Shown here piece by piece: positions 15,301 to 24,031 of a DNA stretch of 64,000 nucleotides. This DNA comes from Microbispora bryophytorum (GTDB lineage Bacteria; Actinomycetota; Actinomycetes; Streptosporangiales; Streptosporangiaceae): the NCBI RefSeq assembly GCF_006874465.1, contig NZ_VIRL01000008.1, positions 62,001 through 126,000 on the forward strand. The letters are read 5' to 3'. Under the pieces are notes generated by a model. The model searched no databases, was not told the DNA's origin, and saw only the letters and a program-made list of their open reading frames with translations. Each line of letters opens with the position of its first letter. The first letter of the stretch is position 1. Position numbers and translations under genes: made by a program.

Positions 15301-16569
15301 TCAGTCCCTGACGAGCAGCGCGACGCACTCCACGTGGTGGGTCATGGGGTACTGGTCGAAGGCCCGCAGGTCCTCCAGCCGGTAGCCGTGCCCGGCGAAC
15401 CAGGCGACGTCCCTGGCCAGCGTGGCGGGGTCGCACGAGACGTACACCACGCGCGAGGCCTGCAGGCCGGCGACGCGCTCGACCACCGCACGGCCGAGAC
15501 CCGCGCGGGGCGGGTCGGCCACCACCAGGTCGGCCCGTTCGATCCGCAGCCGGTCGAGCGCCTCCTCCACCCTGCCTCGCTCGACCTGCGCCTGCGGCAG
15601 GTCACGCAGGTTGAACCGGGCGTCCTGCGCCGCCTGCGGCTCGGACTCGACGCCGAGCACCGCGCCCTCGGGGCCGACGGCCTCGGCGAGCCCGGCGGCG
15701 AACAGACCGGCGCCGCAGTAGAGGTCGAGCGCCCACTCCCCCGGCTCGGGCCGGCCGAGGTCGAGCACCGCACCGAGCAGCGTGGCCGCCGCGCCCGGGT
15801 GGACCTGCCAGAATCCGCTCGCGGTGACCCGGAAGTCCCGTTCGCCCACCCGCTCGGTCAGCGAGGCCCGGCCACGCAGCGCCCGCGTGCCCCGCCTGCC
15901 CTCGTCGAGCAGGACCGAGGCGTCCACGTCCGGGATGTCCGCCCGGCGGCGCGGGACGGGTTCGACGATCACGGCGCGGTCGCCGCCGGAGGCGGCCACC
16001 ACCTCGACCGCGGCGGCCCCCGGCCAGGCCAGGCGTTCCGCGCCGACCTCCTCGACGGCGGGGTGCGCGATGAGGCACTCGGTGACGTGCTCGATGTCGT
16101 GCGACCGGTGCCGCCGCAGCCCCGCCGTGCCGTCCCGCTCCACGGCGAACCGCACGCGGGTGCGCCACCCGAGGCCGTTCTCCGCCCCCGGCACCTCCTC
16201 GACCACGACCTTGAGGTCGAGGCTCGCCAGGCGCCGGAACTGCTCGGCGACCACGTCGGCCTTGAGCCGACGCTGCGCCTCCAGCGACGCGTGCTGCCAG
16301 TCGCAGCCGCCGCAGCGGCCGGGGCCGGCGAACGGGCAGGGCGGCGTGACCCGGTCGGGTGAGGGCTCCAGGACCTCGACCGCGTCGGCCCGCAGGAACT
16401 TCGTGGTCTCCTCGGTGACCTCGGCGACCACCCGCTCGCCGGGCAGGGCGTGCCGGACGAAGACCACCCGGCCCTCGTGCCTGGCCACACACCAGCCGCC
16501 GTTGGCGACGGTGTCCACCGTCAGTTCGAGCCGTTCGCCGGCCATGTCGGCCTCTTTCGTATCGGTCAT
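15301..16569 (-). CDS. Class I SAM-dependent RNA m5U methyltransferase (TrmA/RlmD-like)
   Basis: A 422-residue enzyme. The N-terminal TRAM domain (RLELTVDTVANGGWCVARHE) binds RNA. The cysteine cluster CPFAGPGRCGGCDW plus a later Cys (HVTECLI) would hold a [4Fe-4S] centre. The C-terminal Rossmann domain has LDLYCGAGLFAAGLAEAVG, ADLVVADPPRAGLG and the catalytic Cys in VVYVSCDPATLARD. It methylates uracil C5 in rRNA or tRNA; the position is not predictable. The start at 16569 overlaps the upstream permease stop (ATGA). An internal ATG at 16545 has a better GAGG site. It forms an operon with the permease, an order also recalled from M. tuberculosis Rv2689c-Rv2690c. Confidence 0.88.
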   Translation of the reverse strand: MTDTKEADMAGERLELTVDTVANGGWCVARHEGRVVFVRHALPGERVVAEVTEETTKFLRADAVEVLEPSPDRVTPPCPFAGPGRCGGCDWQHASLEAQRRLKADVVAEQFRRLASLDLKVVVEEVPGAENGLGWRTRVRFAVERDGTAGLRRHRSHDIEHVTECLIAHPAVEEVGAERLAWPGAAAVEVVAASGGDRAVIVEPVPRRRADIPDVDASVLLDEGRRGTRALRGRASLTERVGERDFRVTASGFWQVHPGAAATLLGAVLDLGRPEPGEWALDLYCGAGLFAAGLAEAVGPEGAVLGVESEPQAAQDARFNLRDLPQAQVERGRVEEALDRLRIERADLVVADPPRAGLGRAVVERVAGLQASRVVYVSCDPATLARDVAWFAGHGYRLEDLRAFDQYPMTHHVECVALLVRD

Positions 16570-18608
16570 GCCTTGACCTGTGTGTCCTTAGGTGGGTGCT
16601 GATAGGAGCGGCGGGAGGCGCCGGGAGCGGATGGCTCCCTGCGGCCCTTGAGGCGGTCGGAGGAGGCGAGCTGGAACGGCACGCTCGTGACCATGACCCC
16701 GGGCTTGAACAGCAGTCGTCCCTTGAGCCGCAGCGCGCTCTGGTTGTGCAGCAGGTGCTCCCACCAGCGGCCGACCACGTACTCGGGGATGTAGACCGTC
16801 ACGACGTCGCGCGGCGAGCGCCGCCGCAGCGATTTCACGTATTCGAGCACCGGGCCGGTGATCTCCCGGTACGGCGAGTCGAGGATCTTCAGCGGCGCCT
16901 CGATGCCGCGCCGATCCCATTCCTCTCTGAGCCTGTTCGCCTCGTCGGCGTCCACGCTGACGGTCACGGCCTCCAGGGTCGACGGACGAGTCGCTCTGGC
17001 GTACGCGAGCGCGCGGAGCGTCGGCTTGTGGATCTTCGAAACGAGCACGATCGCGTGGTTGCGGGCGGGCAGCAGCGACTCCTCGCTCTCATGCCCCTCC
17101 GGCGCGGCGAGTTCCTCGGCGACCCGGTCGTAGTGGCGCCTGATGCCCTTCATCATGAGGAAGAGCACCGGCATCGCGATGCAGACGATGTACGCGCCGT
17201 GCGTGAACTTGGTGGCGAGCACGACGACGAGCACGAGCCCGGTCATGACCGCGCCGAAGCCGTTGATCACCCGTGAGCGCATCATGTGGAAGCGCGCCCT
17301 CGCGTCGGTCTCGGTCCTCAGGTGACGGGTCCAGTGCCGGACCATGCCGATCTGGCTGAGGGTGAACGAGACGAACACGCCGACGATGTAGAGGTTGAGC
17401 AGCTTGCTCACGTCCGCGTCGAACGCCCAGATCAGCAGGCAGGCTCCGGCCGCGAGGATGACGATGCCGTTGCTGAACGCGAGGCGGTCGCCCCGGGTGT
17501 GGAGCTGACGCGGCAGGTAACGGTCCTGGGCGAGGATCGAGCCGAGCACCGGGAAACCGTTGAACGCGGTGTTGGCGGCCAGGAACAGGATGAGTGCGGT
17601 CACCGCGGCGATCACGACGAACAGGAACGAGCCGTGGCCGAAGACGGCGGAGGCGACCTGGGCGATGATCGGCTGCTGGTAGTAGCCGGGCCCGGCCGGG
17701 TGCCCGGCGATGATGACGTCCCTGGCCACAAACGCCGGGTCGGTCAGCTTCACGCCCGACTTGAGGCCGAGGAAGATGATCCCGCTGAACATCGTGACCG
17801 CGATGAGGCCCATCATGAGCAGCGTGGTCGCGGCGTTCTTGCTCTTGGGCTTGCGGAAGGCCGGCACGCCGTTGCTGATCGCCTCGACGCCGGTGAGCGC
17901 GGCGCATCCGGACGAGAAGGCGCGCAGCACCAGGAACGCCATCGCGAATCCGGCGAGATCGGCCTGCTGCCCGATGATCCGGTAGTCGGCGGTGGGTGCG
18001 CGCAGGTCGTCGCCGAGCACGACCAGCCGGAACAGGCCCCACGCGACCATGCCGATGACCGCGATCATGAAGGCGTAGGTCGGAACGGCGAACGCGACAC
18101 CCGATTCCCGGAGGCCGCGCAGGTTCATGATCGTCAGGAGTGTGACGATGGATATCGCCACCAACGGGCGGTGTTCGGCGACGAAGGGGATCGTCGCGCC
18201 CACGTAGTCGGCGCCGTTGGCGACCGACACCGCCACGGTCAGCACGTAGTCGACGAGCAGGGCGCTCGCGACGGTCAGCCCGGCGGTCGGCCCCAGGTTC
18301 GTCGTCGCCACCTCGTAGTCGCCGCCGCCGCTGGGATAGGCGTGCACGTTCTGCCGGTAGGAGGCGACCACCGTGAGCATGACGAGGACGACGCCCGCCG
18401 CGACCCACGGGCTGACGCTGTAGAGGCCGACCCCGCCGATCGACAGGATGACCAGAATCTCCTGCGGTGCGTACGCGACCGATGACAGTGCGTCACTCGC
18501 GAACACGGGCAGTGCCACGCGCTTGGGCAGCAACTGATGGTGGAGCGCGGTGCTCCGCAGAGCCCGCCCCACGAGGAGCCGCTTGACAAGATCTGGCACC
18601 TTCGACAC
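16566..18608 (-). CDS. APC-superfamily permease, KimA-like potassium importer
   Basis: A 680-residue membrane protein with about 12 transmembrane helices and a ~150-residue soluble C-terminal domain. The start (LLPKRVALPVFASDALSSVA, with PQEILVILSIGG), the GGGDYEVATTNLGP segment and the C-terminal domain with VPEYVVGRWWEHLLHNQSA-like sequence match the actinobacterial relatives of KimA. KimA imports K+ with protons and is inhibited by c-di-AMP in Bacillus. The divergent pair of TrkA-type regulators supports a role in potassium homeostasis. GTG start at 18608; no strong ribosome binding site. Amino acid transport remains the alternative. Confidence 0.75.
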   Translation of the reverse strand: MSKVPDLVKRLLVGRALRSTALHHQLLPKRVALPVFASDALSSVAYAPQEILVILSIGGVGLYSVSPWVAAGVVLVMLTVVASYRQNVHAYPSGGGDYEVATTNLGPTAGLTVASALLVDYVLTVAVSVANGADYVGATIPFVAEHRPLVAISIVTLLTIMNLRGLRESGVAFAVPTYAFMIAVIGMVAWGLFRLVVLGDDLRAPTADYRIIGQQADLAGFAMAFLVLRAFSSGCAALTGVEAISNGVPAFRKPKSKNAATTLLMMGLIAVTMFSGIIFLGLKSGVKLTDPAFVARDVIIAGHPAGPGYYQQPIIAQVASAVFGHGSFLFVVIAAVTALILFLAANTAFNGFPVLGSILAQDRYLPRQLHTRGDRLAFSNGIVILAAGACLLIWAFDADVSKLLNLYIVGVFVSFTLSQIGMVRHWTRHLRTETDARARFHMMRSRVINGFGAVMTGLVLVVVLATKFTHGAYIVCIAMPVLFLMMKGIRRHYDRVAEELAAPEGHESEESLLPARNHAIVLVSKIHKPTLRALAYARATRPSTLEAVTVSVDADEANRLREEWDRRGIEAPLKILDSPYREITGPVLEYVKSLRRRSPRDVVTVYIPEYVVGRWWEHLLHNQSALRLKGRLLFKPGVMVTSVPFQLASSDRLKGRREPSAPGASRRSYQHPPKDTQVKA

Positions 18609-18714
18609 GTCTGTTGAGCCTAGTCCCCCGGCGCCGCGCCCGGGTCATGCGGTGGCGCGGAGTGGCGACATACTGTCTGCAAGAGGAGACCGCCACAACC
18701 CACGGCGGGGGAGC

Positions 18715-19383
18715 ATGCATATTGTGATCATGGGATGTGGCCGGGTCGGCTCGACCCTGGCGCACATCCTTGAGGACAACGGGCACTCGGTCGCCGTGAT
18801 CGACCGCGACCCGCAGGCCTTCCGGCGGCTGCGGGCCGGCTTCCGGGGCCGCAGGGTCACCGGCATCGGCTTCGACCGCGACGTGCTCGAAGAGGCCGGC
18901 ATCACCTCGGCCGCCGCCTTCGTCGCCGTGAGCAGCGGGGACAACTCCAACATCATTTCCGCCCGGGTCGCCCGGGAGATGTTCGGCGTGGACACCGTGG
19001 TCGCCCGCATCTACGACCCTCGCCGCGCCGAGGTCTACCAGCGGCTCGGCATTCCCACCGTGGCGACGGTCCGCTGGACCGCCGACCAGATCCTTCGCCG
19101 GGTGCTGCCCGAGGGCGCCGAGCCCCTCTGGCGGGACCCGACCGGCACGGTCATCCTCGCCGAGGTGGCCTTCCACCAGGGCTGGATCGGCACCCGGGCC
19201 AGGGTGATCGAGGACGTCACCGGCGCGCGCGTGGCCTTCGTCAACCGCATGGGCGAGGCGCTCGTGCCGAAGGACGCCACCGTCCTCCAGGAAGGTGACC
19301 TCCTCCACCTGGTCGCCGCCGAGAACGAGATGGACCGAATCAACAAGGCGCTGTCCGCCCCGCCGTCCGACGAGGAGCACTGA
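18715..19383 (+). CDS. TrkA-family potassium uptake protein (first of pair, CeoB-like)
   Basis: A 222-residue TrkA protein. RCK-N is a Rossmann domain with the nucleotide motif MGCGRVGSTLA and the acidic end of strand 2 (VAVIDRDPQAF). RCK-C is C-terminal (VILAEVAFHQGWIGTRA, LVPKDATVLQEGDLLHLV). It should sit on the cytoplasmic face of a K+ transporter and gate it by NAD(H)/ATP binding. ATG at 18715 with GGGGGAGC upstream. It overlaps the second trkA gene by one base. The pairing and the divergent permease match ceoB-ceoC of mycobacteria as recalled. No TrkH/KtrB pore gene is in the window. Confidence 0.87.
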   Translation: MHIVIMGCGRVGSTLAHILEDNGHSVAVIDRDPQAFRRLRAGFRGRRVTGIGFDRDVLEEAGITSAAAFVAVSSGDNSNIISARVAREMFGVDTVVARIYDPRRAEVYQRLGIPTVATVRWTADQILRRVLPEGAEPLWRDPTGTVILAEVAFHQGWIGTRARVIEDVTGARVAFVNRMGEALVPKDATVLQEGDLLHLVAAENEMDRINKALSAPPSDEEH

Positions 19384-20051
19384 TGCGCGTCACCATCGCC
19401 GGCGCGGGAGCCGTCGGCCGTTCCATCGCGGCGGAGCTCCTGGAGAACGGTCACGAGGTCCTGCTCATCGATATCGACCCCCGCGCCATCAAGATCGACA
19501 GCGTGCCGCGGGCCGAGTGGCTGCTCGCCGACGCCTGTGAGATCTCCTCGCTGGACGAGGCCGGGCTGAACAGTTGCCAGGTCGTGATCGCCGCCTCGGG
19601 CGACGACAAGGTCAACCTCGTGGTCTCGCTGCTCGCCAAGACCGAGTACGGCGTGCCGCGGGTGGTCGCCCGGGTCAACCACCCCAAGAACGAGTGGCTG
19701 TTCAACGAGTCGTGGGGCGTGGACGTCGCCGTCTCCACCCCGCGCCTGCTGTCGGCCCTGGTCGAGGAGGCGGTCAGCGTCGGCGACCTGGTGCGCCTGA
19801 TGACCTTCCGGCAGGGCCAGGCCAACCTGGTGGAGCTCACGCTGGCCGATGACGCCCCGGTGGTGGGTCAGCGGGCCGGCTCGGTGCCGTGGCCGGTGGA
19901 CTCCGCCCTCGTGGCGATCCTGCGCGAGGGCCGGGTGCTGGTTCCCTCGGCCGACGACCCGCTGGAGGCCGGCGACGAGCTGCTGTTCGTGGCCAGCCAG
20001 GAGGTCGAGAACGAGCTCACCGAACTGCTGTCGGCCCACGGGCGTCCCTGA
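19383..20051 (+). CDS. TrkA-family potassium uptake protein (second of pair, CeoC-like)
   Basis: A 222-residue paralogue of the preceding gene. RCK-N carries AGAGAVGRSIA, VLLIDIDPRAIK, CQVVIAASGDDKVN and VARVNHPKNEW. RCK-C includes VELTLADDAPVVGQRAG and DPLEAGDELLFVAS. Its start codon overlaps the previous stop (TGATG), showing translational coupling and probably a hetero-oligomeric gating ring. A 19-bp perfect hairpin terminates the unit a few bases after the stop. Family call is firm; the partner channel is inferred to be the divergent KimA-like permease or one encoded elsewhere. Confidence 0.87.
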   Translation: MRVTIAGAGAVGRSIAAELLENGHEVLLIDIDPRAIKIDSVPRAEWLLADACEISSLDEAGLNSCQVVIAASGDDKVNLVVSLLAKTEYGVPRVVARVNHPKNEWLFNESWGVDVAVSTPRLLSALVEEAVSVGDLVRLMTFRQGQANLVELTLADDAPVVGQRAGSVPWPVDSALVAILREGRVLVPSADDPLEAGDELLFVASQEVENELTELLSAHGRP

Positions 20052-20058
20052 CCCGCGT

Positions 20059-20099
20059 ACGACTCAGGCCCCGGGCATACTGCCCGGGGCCTGAGTCGT
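20059..20099. terminator. Bidirectional terminator, 19-bp perfect stem
   Basis: acgactcaggccccgggca (20059-20077) pairs exactly with 20081-20099 around a three-base loop, and is followed on the plus strand by TTT. It lies between the convergent trkA pair and the DUF3159 gene and should stop both transcripts. Confidence 0.88.
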
Positions 20100-20112
20100 T
20101 TCCGCGTGATCG

Positions 20113-20781
20113 TCAGATGGACGGCTGCGCCGGCGGCTGCATCGGAGTGCGGCCCCGGGCGAGCACCCACACCATCGCGCCGAGCGCCGCGACCTGCAGC
20201 GGCCAGCCGAGAGCGATCTTGGCCACGCCGAGGGCGGTCACCTGGTCCGCCCAGTAAAGCGGCAGCTGGACCATCACCCTCAGCAGGCACGGCAGCATGA
20301 GCAGCCACGTGAGCCGCGAGCACAGCCGAACCAGCGCGGAGTCGCCGTGCCAGGCCGTCGGGTCGCCGGTCACCGAGCCGATCAGGAAGCCCACGACCGG
20401 CCAGCGGACCACGATCGACAGCAGCATGCCGGCGGCGTAGGCCCCGTTGTAGAGGATCCCGGGCAGGAACACGTCCTTGGCGTCGCCGGTGCGGGCCGCG
20501 AAGAACGCGCCGATCCCGATGCCGACGAGGCTGTTGAGCACGAACTGCGGCGTGGTGCGCTGCGCGAGCCGCACCAGCAGGAGCACCACCGCCGATGCGA
20601 TGCCGACGATCAGCGAGGGCTTCAGCTCGTTGGTGCCCATCCACGTGCCGGTGAAGGCGAGCGTGGGCACCGCCGCCTCGACGATCCCGCGCCTGCCGCC
20701 CAAGGCCTTGCTCATCTGTGCGCGAACCGCCGCCTCGACGGTGGCGTGCGCCGCGGGGGCCGTCATGTCCGCTGTGCTCAT
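20113..20781 (-). CDS. DUF3159 integral membrane protein
   Basis: A 222-residue protein with about six transmembrane helices, matching the actinobacterial DUF3159 family (GIVEAAVPTLAFTGTWMGT, then FVLNSLVGIGIGAFFAA, DVFLPGILYNGAYAAGMLL, and a WPVVGFLIGSVTGDPTAW stretch). The function is unknown; recalled relatives include Rv2693c. ATG at 20781 with AGGAGACCGT upstream; a longer GTG start at 20808 is not needed. It follows the OB-fold gene by 16 bases, so the two are probably an operon. Family call good, role unknown. Confidence 0.8.
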   Translation of the reverse strand: MSTADMTAPAAHATVEAAVRAQMSKALGGRRGIVEAAVPTLAFTGTWMGTNELKPSLIVGIASAVVLLLVRLAQRTTPQFVLNSLVGIGIGAFFAARTGDAKDVFLPGILYNGAYAAGMLLSIVVRWPVVGFLIGSVTGDPTAWHGDSALVRLCSRLTWLLMLPCLLRVMVQLPLYWADQVTALGVAKIALGWPLQVAALGAMVWVLARGRTPMQPPAQPSI

Positions 20782-20797
20782 ACGGTCTCCTGAGAGA

Positions 20798-21190
20798 TCA
20801 AGGGCCACCGGCCGGGCGTAGCTCGTAGCGGGGGTTGAACATGACCTTGCGGCCGTCCTGGAGGCTGACCAGCCCTTCGGCCCGCACCACCCGGCCCGGC
20901 TCGATGCCGGCGATCTTCCGACGGCCGAGCCAGACCAGGTCGATCACGTCCGACCCGTCGTACAGCTCGGCCTCGAGGGCGGGAGCGCCGCCGCGCGGGC
21001 GGAGGGTCACGGTGCGCAGCGTGCCCGCCACACATGTCCGCTGGCGCTCACCGCACCGCGCGATGGGAGTGGCCCCCTCGTGCTCCAGGTCCTCCTGGAG
21101 CTCGGCGGCCTCCAGTTCGGCCTGGCTGGTGGTCAGCCTCTGGAAGAAGCCCCGCAGTCCGCCGCGTCTGGCAGGCTCCGGCGTGCCCAT
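20798..21190 (-). CDS. OB-fold nucleic acid binding protein
   Basis: A 130-residue protein. An N-terminal helical part (SQAELEAAELQEDLEHEGA) is followed by an OB-fold (RCGERQRTCVAGTLRTVTL, LEAELYDGSDVIDLVWLGRR, IAGIEPGRVVRAEGLV). Two Cys (RCGERQRTC) are conserved in the actinobacterial family, as recalled for Rv2694c. It is probably a single-domain RecG/tRNA-anticodon-type OB protein that binds DNA or RNA; no reaction is known. It starts at 21190 and leads the two-gene unit with DUF3159. A small UUCG-loop hairpin lies just upstream. Confidence 0.78.
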   Translation of the reverse strand: MGTPEPARRGGLRGFFQRLTTSQAELEAAELQEDLEHEGATPIARCGERQRTCVAGTLRTVTLRPRGGAPALEAELYDGSDVIDLVWLGRRKIAGIEPGRVVRAEGLVSLQDGRKVMFNPRYELRPAGGP

Positions 21191-21219
21191 CGGTCACTCA
21201 CCCAGCTTCCTCGTTCGCG

Positions 21220-21235
21220 ATCCCCTTCGGGGGAT
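21220..21235. other. Small stable hairpin upstream of the OB-fold gene
   Basis: atcccc (21220-21225) and ggggat (21230-21235) pair around TTCG. The hairpin lies between the DUF3710 stop and the OB-fold start. On the plus strand it would be a stable UUCG tetraloop; on the minus strand, the sense strand of these genes, the loop reads CGAA. It may act as a processing or pausing element. Confidence 0.35.
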
Positions 21236-21364
21236 TCGTCGTCCTGGCTCCAGCCTAGGCCCGTCGTTTCCCACCGCAGCATACGTGAGCCGGTTTCGGG
21301 CCAGAAGGACGGTCAGGGCAGGGCTTACCCCCCGATTCGGTCAACCGCCGCGTCCCGGACGGCG

Positions 21365-22060
21365 TCAGCGGATCTCGCTGATCTCCGGACCACGTTCGAA
21401 GGGCCGGAGCTCCTCCTGCCGGGCCCCCTGCTGCTCCTCCATGGCCTGCCTGGCCTCGGTGGGCAGCCGGAGCTGGATCGCCTCCCTGGGCGGCATCGGC
21501 TCGTCGCCGCGCACGACGACGATGCCGCGCACGACGTCCTCCAGGACCCGCGCCGCCTCCGGGTCGACCGCCGCCCTGCCGCTGATCACGGCGCGGAGGA
21601 ACCAGCGCGGCCCGTCGACACCGACGTAGCGCACCGGCTGCCGTCCCTGCGCCTGACCCTGGCCCTGTGTGGGCACCTCGGCCGCGACCTCCGGGCCGAA
21701 CGGGCCGTCCCGGTCCTCGGCCGAGCCGCCGGCGGCCACCACCTCACGGGCGAGTTCGGCGCGCACCTCGTCCCAGATCCCGCTGCGCTTGGGCGCGGCG
21801 AAGGCGTTCACCTGAAGGGCGCTCTCCTCGACCAGGACGATCACACCGTCGACCTGGTCGCCCGCCATGCTGAGCTGGATCTCGAATCCGGGACCGACGG
21901 GCAGGCGCAGGCCCCCCAGGTCCACACGCTCGGCCTCCGGGTAGTCGTCAGCGGCGTCCCAGGGGCCCGTCCTCCGCGCCTGGGCGGGGCTCTCCCCCCG
22001 CACGACGACTGGTGCGGTCTCCTCCTCCGCGCGTTGCCGGCGTCGCAACACTTGTCTCAC
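21365..22060 (-). CDS. DUF3710 domain protein
   Basis: A 231-residue soluble protein of the actinobacterial DUF3710 family. It has VDLGGLRLPVGPGFEIQLSM, VDGVIVLVEESALQVNAFAA and WDEVRAELAREV, and late RYVGVDGPRWFLRAVISG and EDVVRGIVVVRGDEPMPPR. The function is unknown. It lies directly downstream of dut, as in mycobacteria (Rv2696c-Rv2697c, recalled), which hints at a link to nucleotide metabolism, though none is shown. The start could be GTG 22060 or GTG 22051; the GAGGAG upstream is slightly too close to the first. It ends in a charged tail. Confidence 0.8.
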   Translation of the reverse strand: MRQVLRRRQRAEEETAPVVVRGESPAQARRTGPWDAADDYPEAERVDLGGLRLPVGPGFEIQLSMAGDQVDGVIVLVEESALQVNAFAAPKRSGIWDEVRAELAREVVAAGGSAEDRDGPFGPEVAAEVPTQGQGQAQGRQPVRYVGVDGPRWFLRAVISGRAAVDPEAARVLEDVVRGIVVVRGDEPMPPREAIQLRLPTEARQAMEEQQGARQEELRPFERGPEISEIR

Positions 22061-22099
22061 TCTCCTCGCATCGTGGCCCGGTTCCCGGGTTCCGCGGTG

Positions 22100-22537
22100 T
22101 CAGCTACCCGTCGAGCCGAACCCGTTCGTGCCCCGTACGGAGCCGGGCAACCGGTCTACCTCGTAGAACGCCGCCCGTTCCACCCGCTGGACGACGAGCT
22201 GGGCGATGCGGTCACCGCGCCGGAACCGCACCGGGTCCTTGGCGTCGGTGTTGATCATCGTCACTTTGATCTCGCCCCGGTAGCCGGCGTCGATCGTGCC
22301 CGGCGCGTTGACCAGCGTGACCCCGTGCCGGGCCGCCAGGCCCGACCGCGGATGGACGAAGGCGGCGTACCCGTCCGGCAGCGCGATGGCGACGCCGGTC
22401 CGCACGACCGCCCGCTCGCCGGGCAGCAACTCCACGTCCTCCGCCGCGAACAGGTCGGCCCCGGCATCACCCGGATGCGCGTACGACGGGAGCGGAAGGT
22501 CCGGATCGAGCCGGTGGATCAGGATCTCGACACTCAT
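22100..22537 (-). CDS. dut: dUTP diphosphatase (trimeric dUTPase)
   Basis: A 145-residue enzyme that hydrolyses dUTP to dUMP and pyrophosphate, keeping uracil out of DNA and feeding thymidylate synthesis. All five motifs are visible: [58 protein letters not shown] and the C-terminal [10 protein letters not shown] lid. The start ATG at 22537 has GAGG eight bases upstream; an ORF start at 22585 would add non-family residues. It precedes DUF3710 in an apparent operon and lies within the conserved core block. Confidence 0.95.
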   Translation of the reverse strand: MSVEILIHRLDPDLPLPSYAHPGDAGADLFAAEDVELLPGERAVVRTGVAIALPDGYAAFVHPRSGLAARHGVTLVNAPGTIDAGYRGEIKVTMINTDAKDPVRFRRGDRIAQLVVQRVERAAFYEVDRLPGSVRGTNGFGSTGS

Positions 22538-22655
22538 CGGACGGCCTCGATCCCGCGATTCGGTACAGGGCAGCTCATGCCACACCCTCGCCTGGCGGCT
22601 CGGGGTTGCGTCGTGCCGAAGGCGCGCAGATCAGCACCTCGCGAATTGCGCTGTG

Positions 22656-22690
22656 TTCCTTGGTTCGCTCGCTACGCTCGCTCACGAGGC
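22656..22690. repeat. REP-like GC-rich element (GAGCGAGCGTAGCGAGCGAA type)
   Basis: The minus strand reads a GAGCGAGCGTAGCGAGCG motif followed by AACCAAGGAACACAGC, in the gap between dut and the AI-2E transporter. Read in one frame it gives SERSERTKEHS, a string I recall from spurious short proteins in many actinomycete genomes. This suggests a dispersed noncoding repeat family rather than a gene. Confidence 0.4.
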
Positions 22691-22696
22691 AAGACC

Positions 22697-24031
22697 CTAC
22701 CCGTTGTGCTGGGGGGACACCGCCTCTCCCGCTCCGGAGGGCGGGCGCGCCGTCTCCGGTCCCTGTCCGCCCTGTCCGCCCTGCTCGCCGCGCCCTGAGT
22801 CGGCGGGCTGGGACGGGTGAGAGGGCGCGGGCTCCGCGGCGCCGGCCTCGGGCCGCGGGGGCAGGTCCCCGGCACCGGGCTCCGGCTGCGGGGGCACGTC
22901 CCCGGCACCGGGCTCCGCTCCGGGCTCGGCCGCGCCCGGCGGGCCGCCTTCGGAGGGCGGCTCGATGGCGGGGGGCCGGCCGCGGCGCAGTTCTGGCAGC
23001 GCGCGGTAGATGACCGCCGTGAGCGGCACGGCCACCACCGCGCCCGCGATGCCGCCGAGCACGCCGCCCACCGCGAGGACGAGGATGATCGCCAGAGGGT
23101 GGAACTCCAGGGCCCGGCCCACGATGAGCGGCTGGAGCACGTGGTTCTCCAGTTGCTGCTCGACCACGAGGACGCCCACGAAGATCAGCGCCAGGAACCA
23201 GCCCCGGGAGCCGAAGGTCACCAGCGTCGCGATGGTGCCCGCGAACAGGATGCCGACGATCGGGATGAAGCTGGCGACGAAGACCAGCACCGCGAGGGGC
23301 GCCCACAGCGGCACCTGCATCCCCGCGAGCACCACTCCGATCACGAGCCCGTGGATGGCGGCGACCGCCACCGTGCCGTGCACGTAGTGGGAGATCGTCG
23401 CCCAGGCGGCGCGGCCCGCGCGGTCGACGCGCGTGGAGGCGCCGCCGAAGGCGCGCAGGAACCAGACCCAGATCCGGTCGCCGTCCTTCAGCAGGAAGAA
23501 GGTGACGAAGAGGATCAGCACGATGGAGGTGAGCACCTCGACGACCGCGGTGGCGCCGCTCAGCACCGTGCTGGTGATCTGACTGCGGTATTGGGTCACC
23601 TGGCTGCTGAGCTGGTCCACGAAGTCGGCGATCTGCGCCTCCTTCAGGTGGAGGGGGCCGTGCAGCAGCCAGTCCTGGACGTTGCGAGCGGTCACCTGGA
23701 TCTGCAGGACCAGCCGGGGGAACTCCTCGTTCGCCCGCACGCCGATGAGGAACCCGATGCCGACGATCAGCGCGAGGCCGAGCAGCATCGTGAGCCACGT
23801 CGCGTAGATCGGCCGGAGCCCGGCGGCACGCAGCCGGCGGGTCAATGGGTGAAGCAGGGCCGCGAGCAGCAGCGCGACCACCACCGGCATGACGACGAAG
23901 CTGATCCTTTCGATGATCAGCCAGAAAACGTAGATCATCCCACCGAGCAGCAACAGCCGCCAGCTCCACGCGGCCATCGTGGCCAGCGTCGGCGGAACCC
24001 TCTCCGAGGTACTGCGGTTAGACGGGATCAC
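22697..24031 (-). CDS. AI-2E family transporter
   Basis: A 444-residue membrane protein of the AI-2E (PerM/YdiK) family. The N-terminal helices include LLLLGGMIYVFWLIIERISF. The middle region resembles the family, with ILFVTFFLLKDGDRIWVWFL and AAIHGLVIGVVLAGMQVP. A characteristic C-terminal helix block contains FIPIVGILFAGTIATLV and VEQQLENHVLQPLIVGRAL. The last ~95 residues are a Pro/Gly/Glu tail predicted to be disordered. Substrates vary between members and are often unknown; Na+/H+ exchange has been shown for some. ATG at 24031. It stands alone between dut and valS. Confidence 0.85.
   Translation of the reverse strand: MIPSNRSTSERVPPTLATMAAWSWRLLLLGGMIYVFWLIIERISFVVMPVVVALLLAALLHPLTRRLRAAGLRPIYATWLTMLLGLALIVGIGFLIGVRANEEFPRLVLQIQVTARNVQDWLLHGPLHLKEAQIADFVDQLSSQVTQYRSQITSTVLSGATAVVEVLTSIVLILFVTFFLLKDGDRIWVWFLRAFGGASTRVDRAGRAAWATISHYVHGTVAVAAIHGLVIGVVLAGMQVPLWAPLAVLVFVASFIPIVGILFAGTIATLVTFGSRGWFLALIFVGVLVVEQQLENHVLQPLIVGRALEFHPLAIILVLAVGGVLGGIAGAVVAVPLTAVIYRALPELRRGRPPAIEPPSEGGPPGAAEPGAEPGAGDVPPQPEPGAGDLPPRPEAGAAEPAPSHPSQPADSGRGEQGGQGGQGPETARPPSGAGEAVSPQHNG

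Noticed and set aside
18609-18714. c-di-AMP (ydaO-type) riboswitch before the KimA-like permease
   Set aside because: The gap is only 106 bases and shared by divergent genes. I could not find the two-pseudoknot core of that riboswitch.
22575-23969. 464-residue frame overlapping the AI-2E transporter
   Set aside because: It is in another frame of the minus strand. The AI-2E frame (22697-24031) has family motifs and membrane helices; this one is Arg/Ala/Gly shadow sequence ending in the REP-like element.
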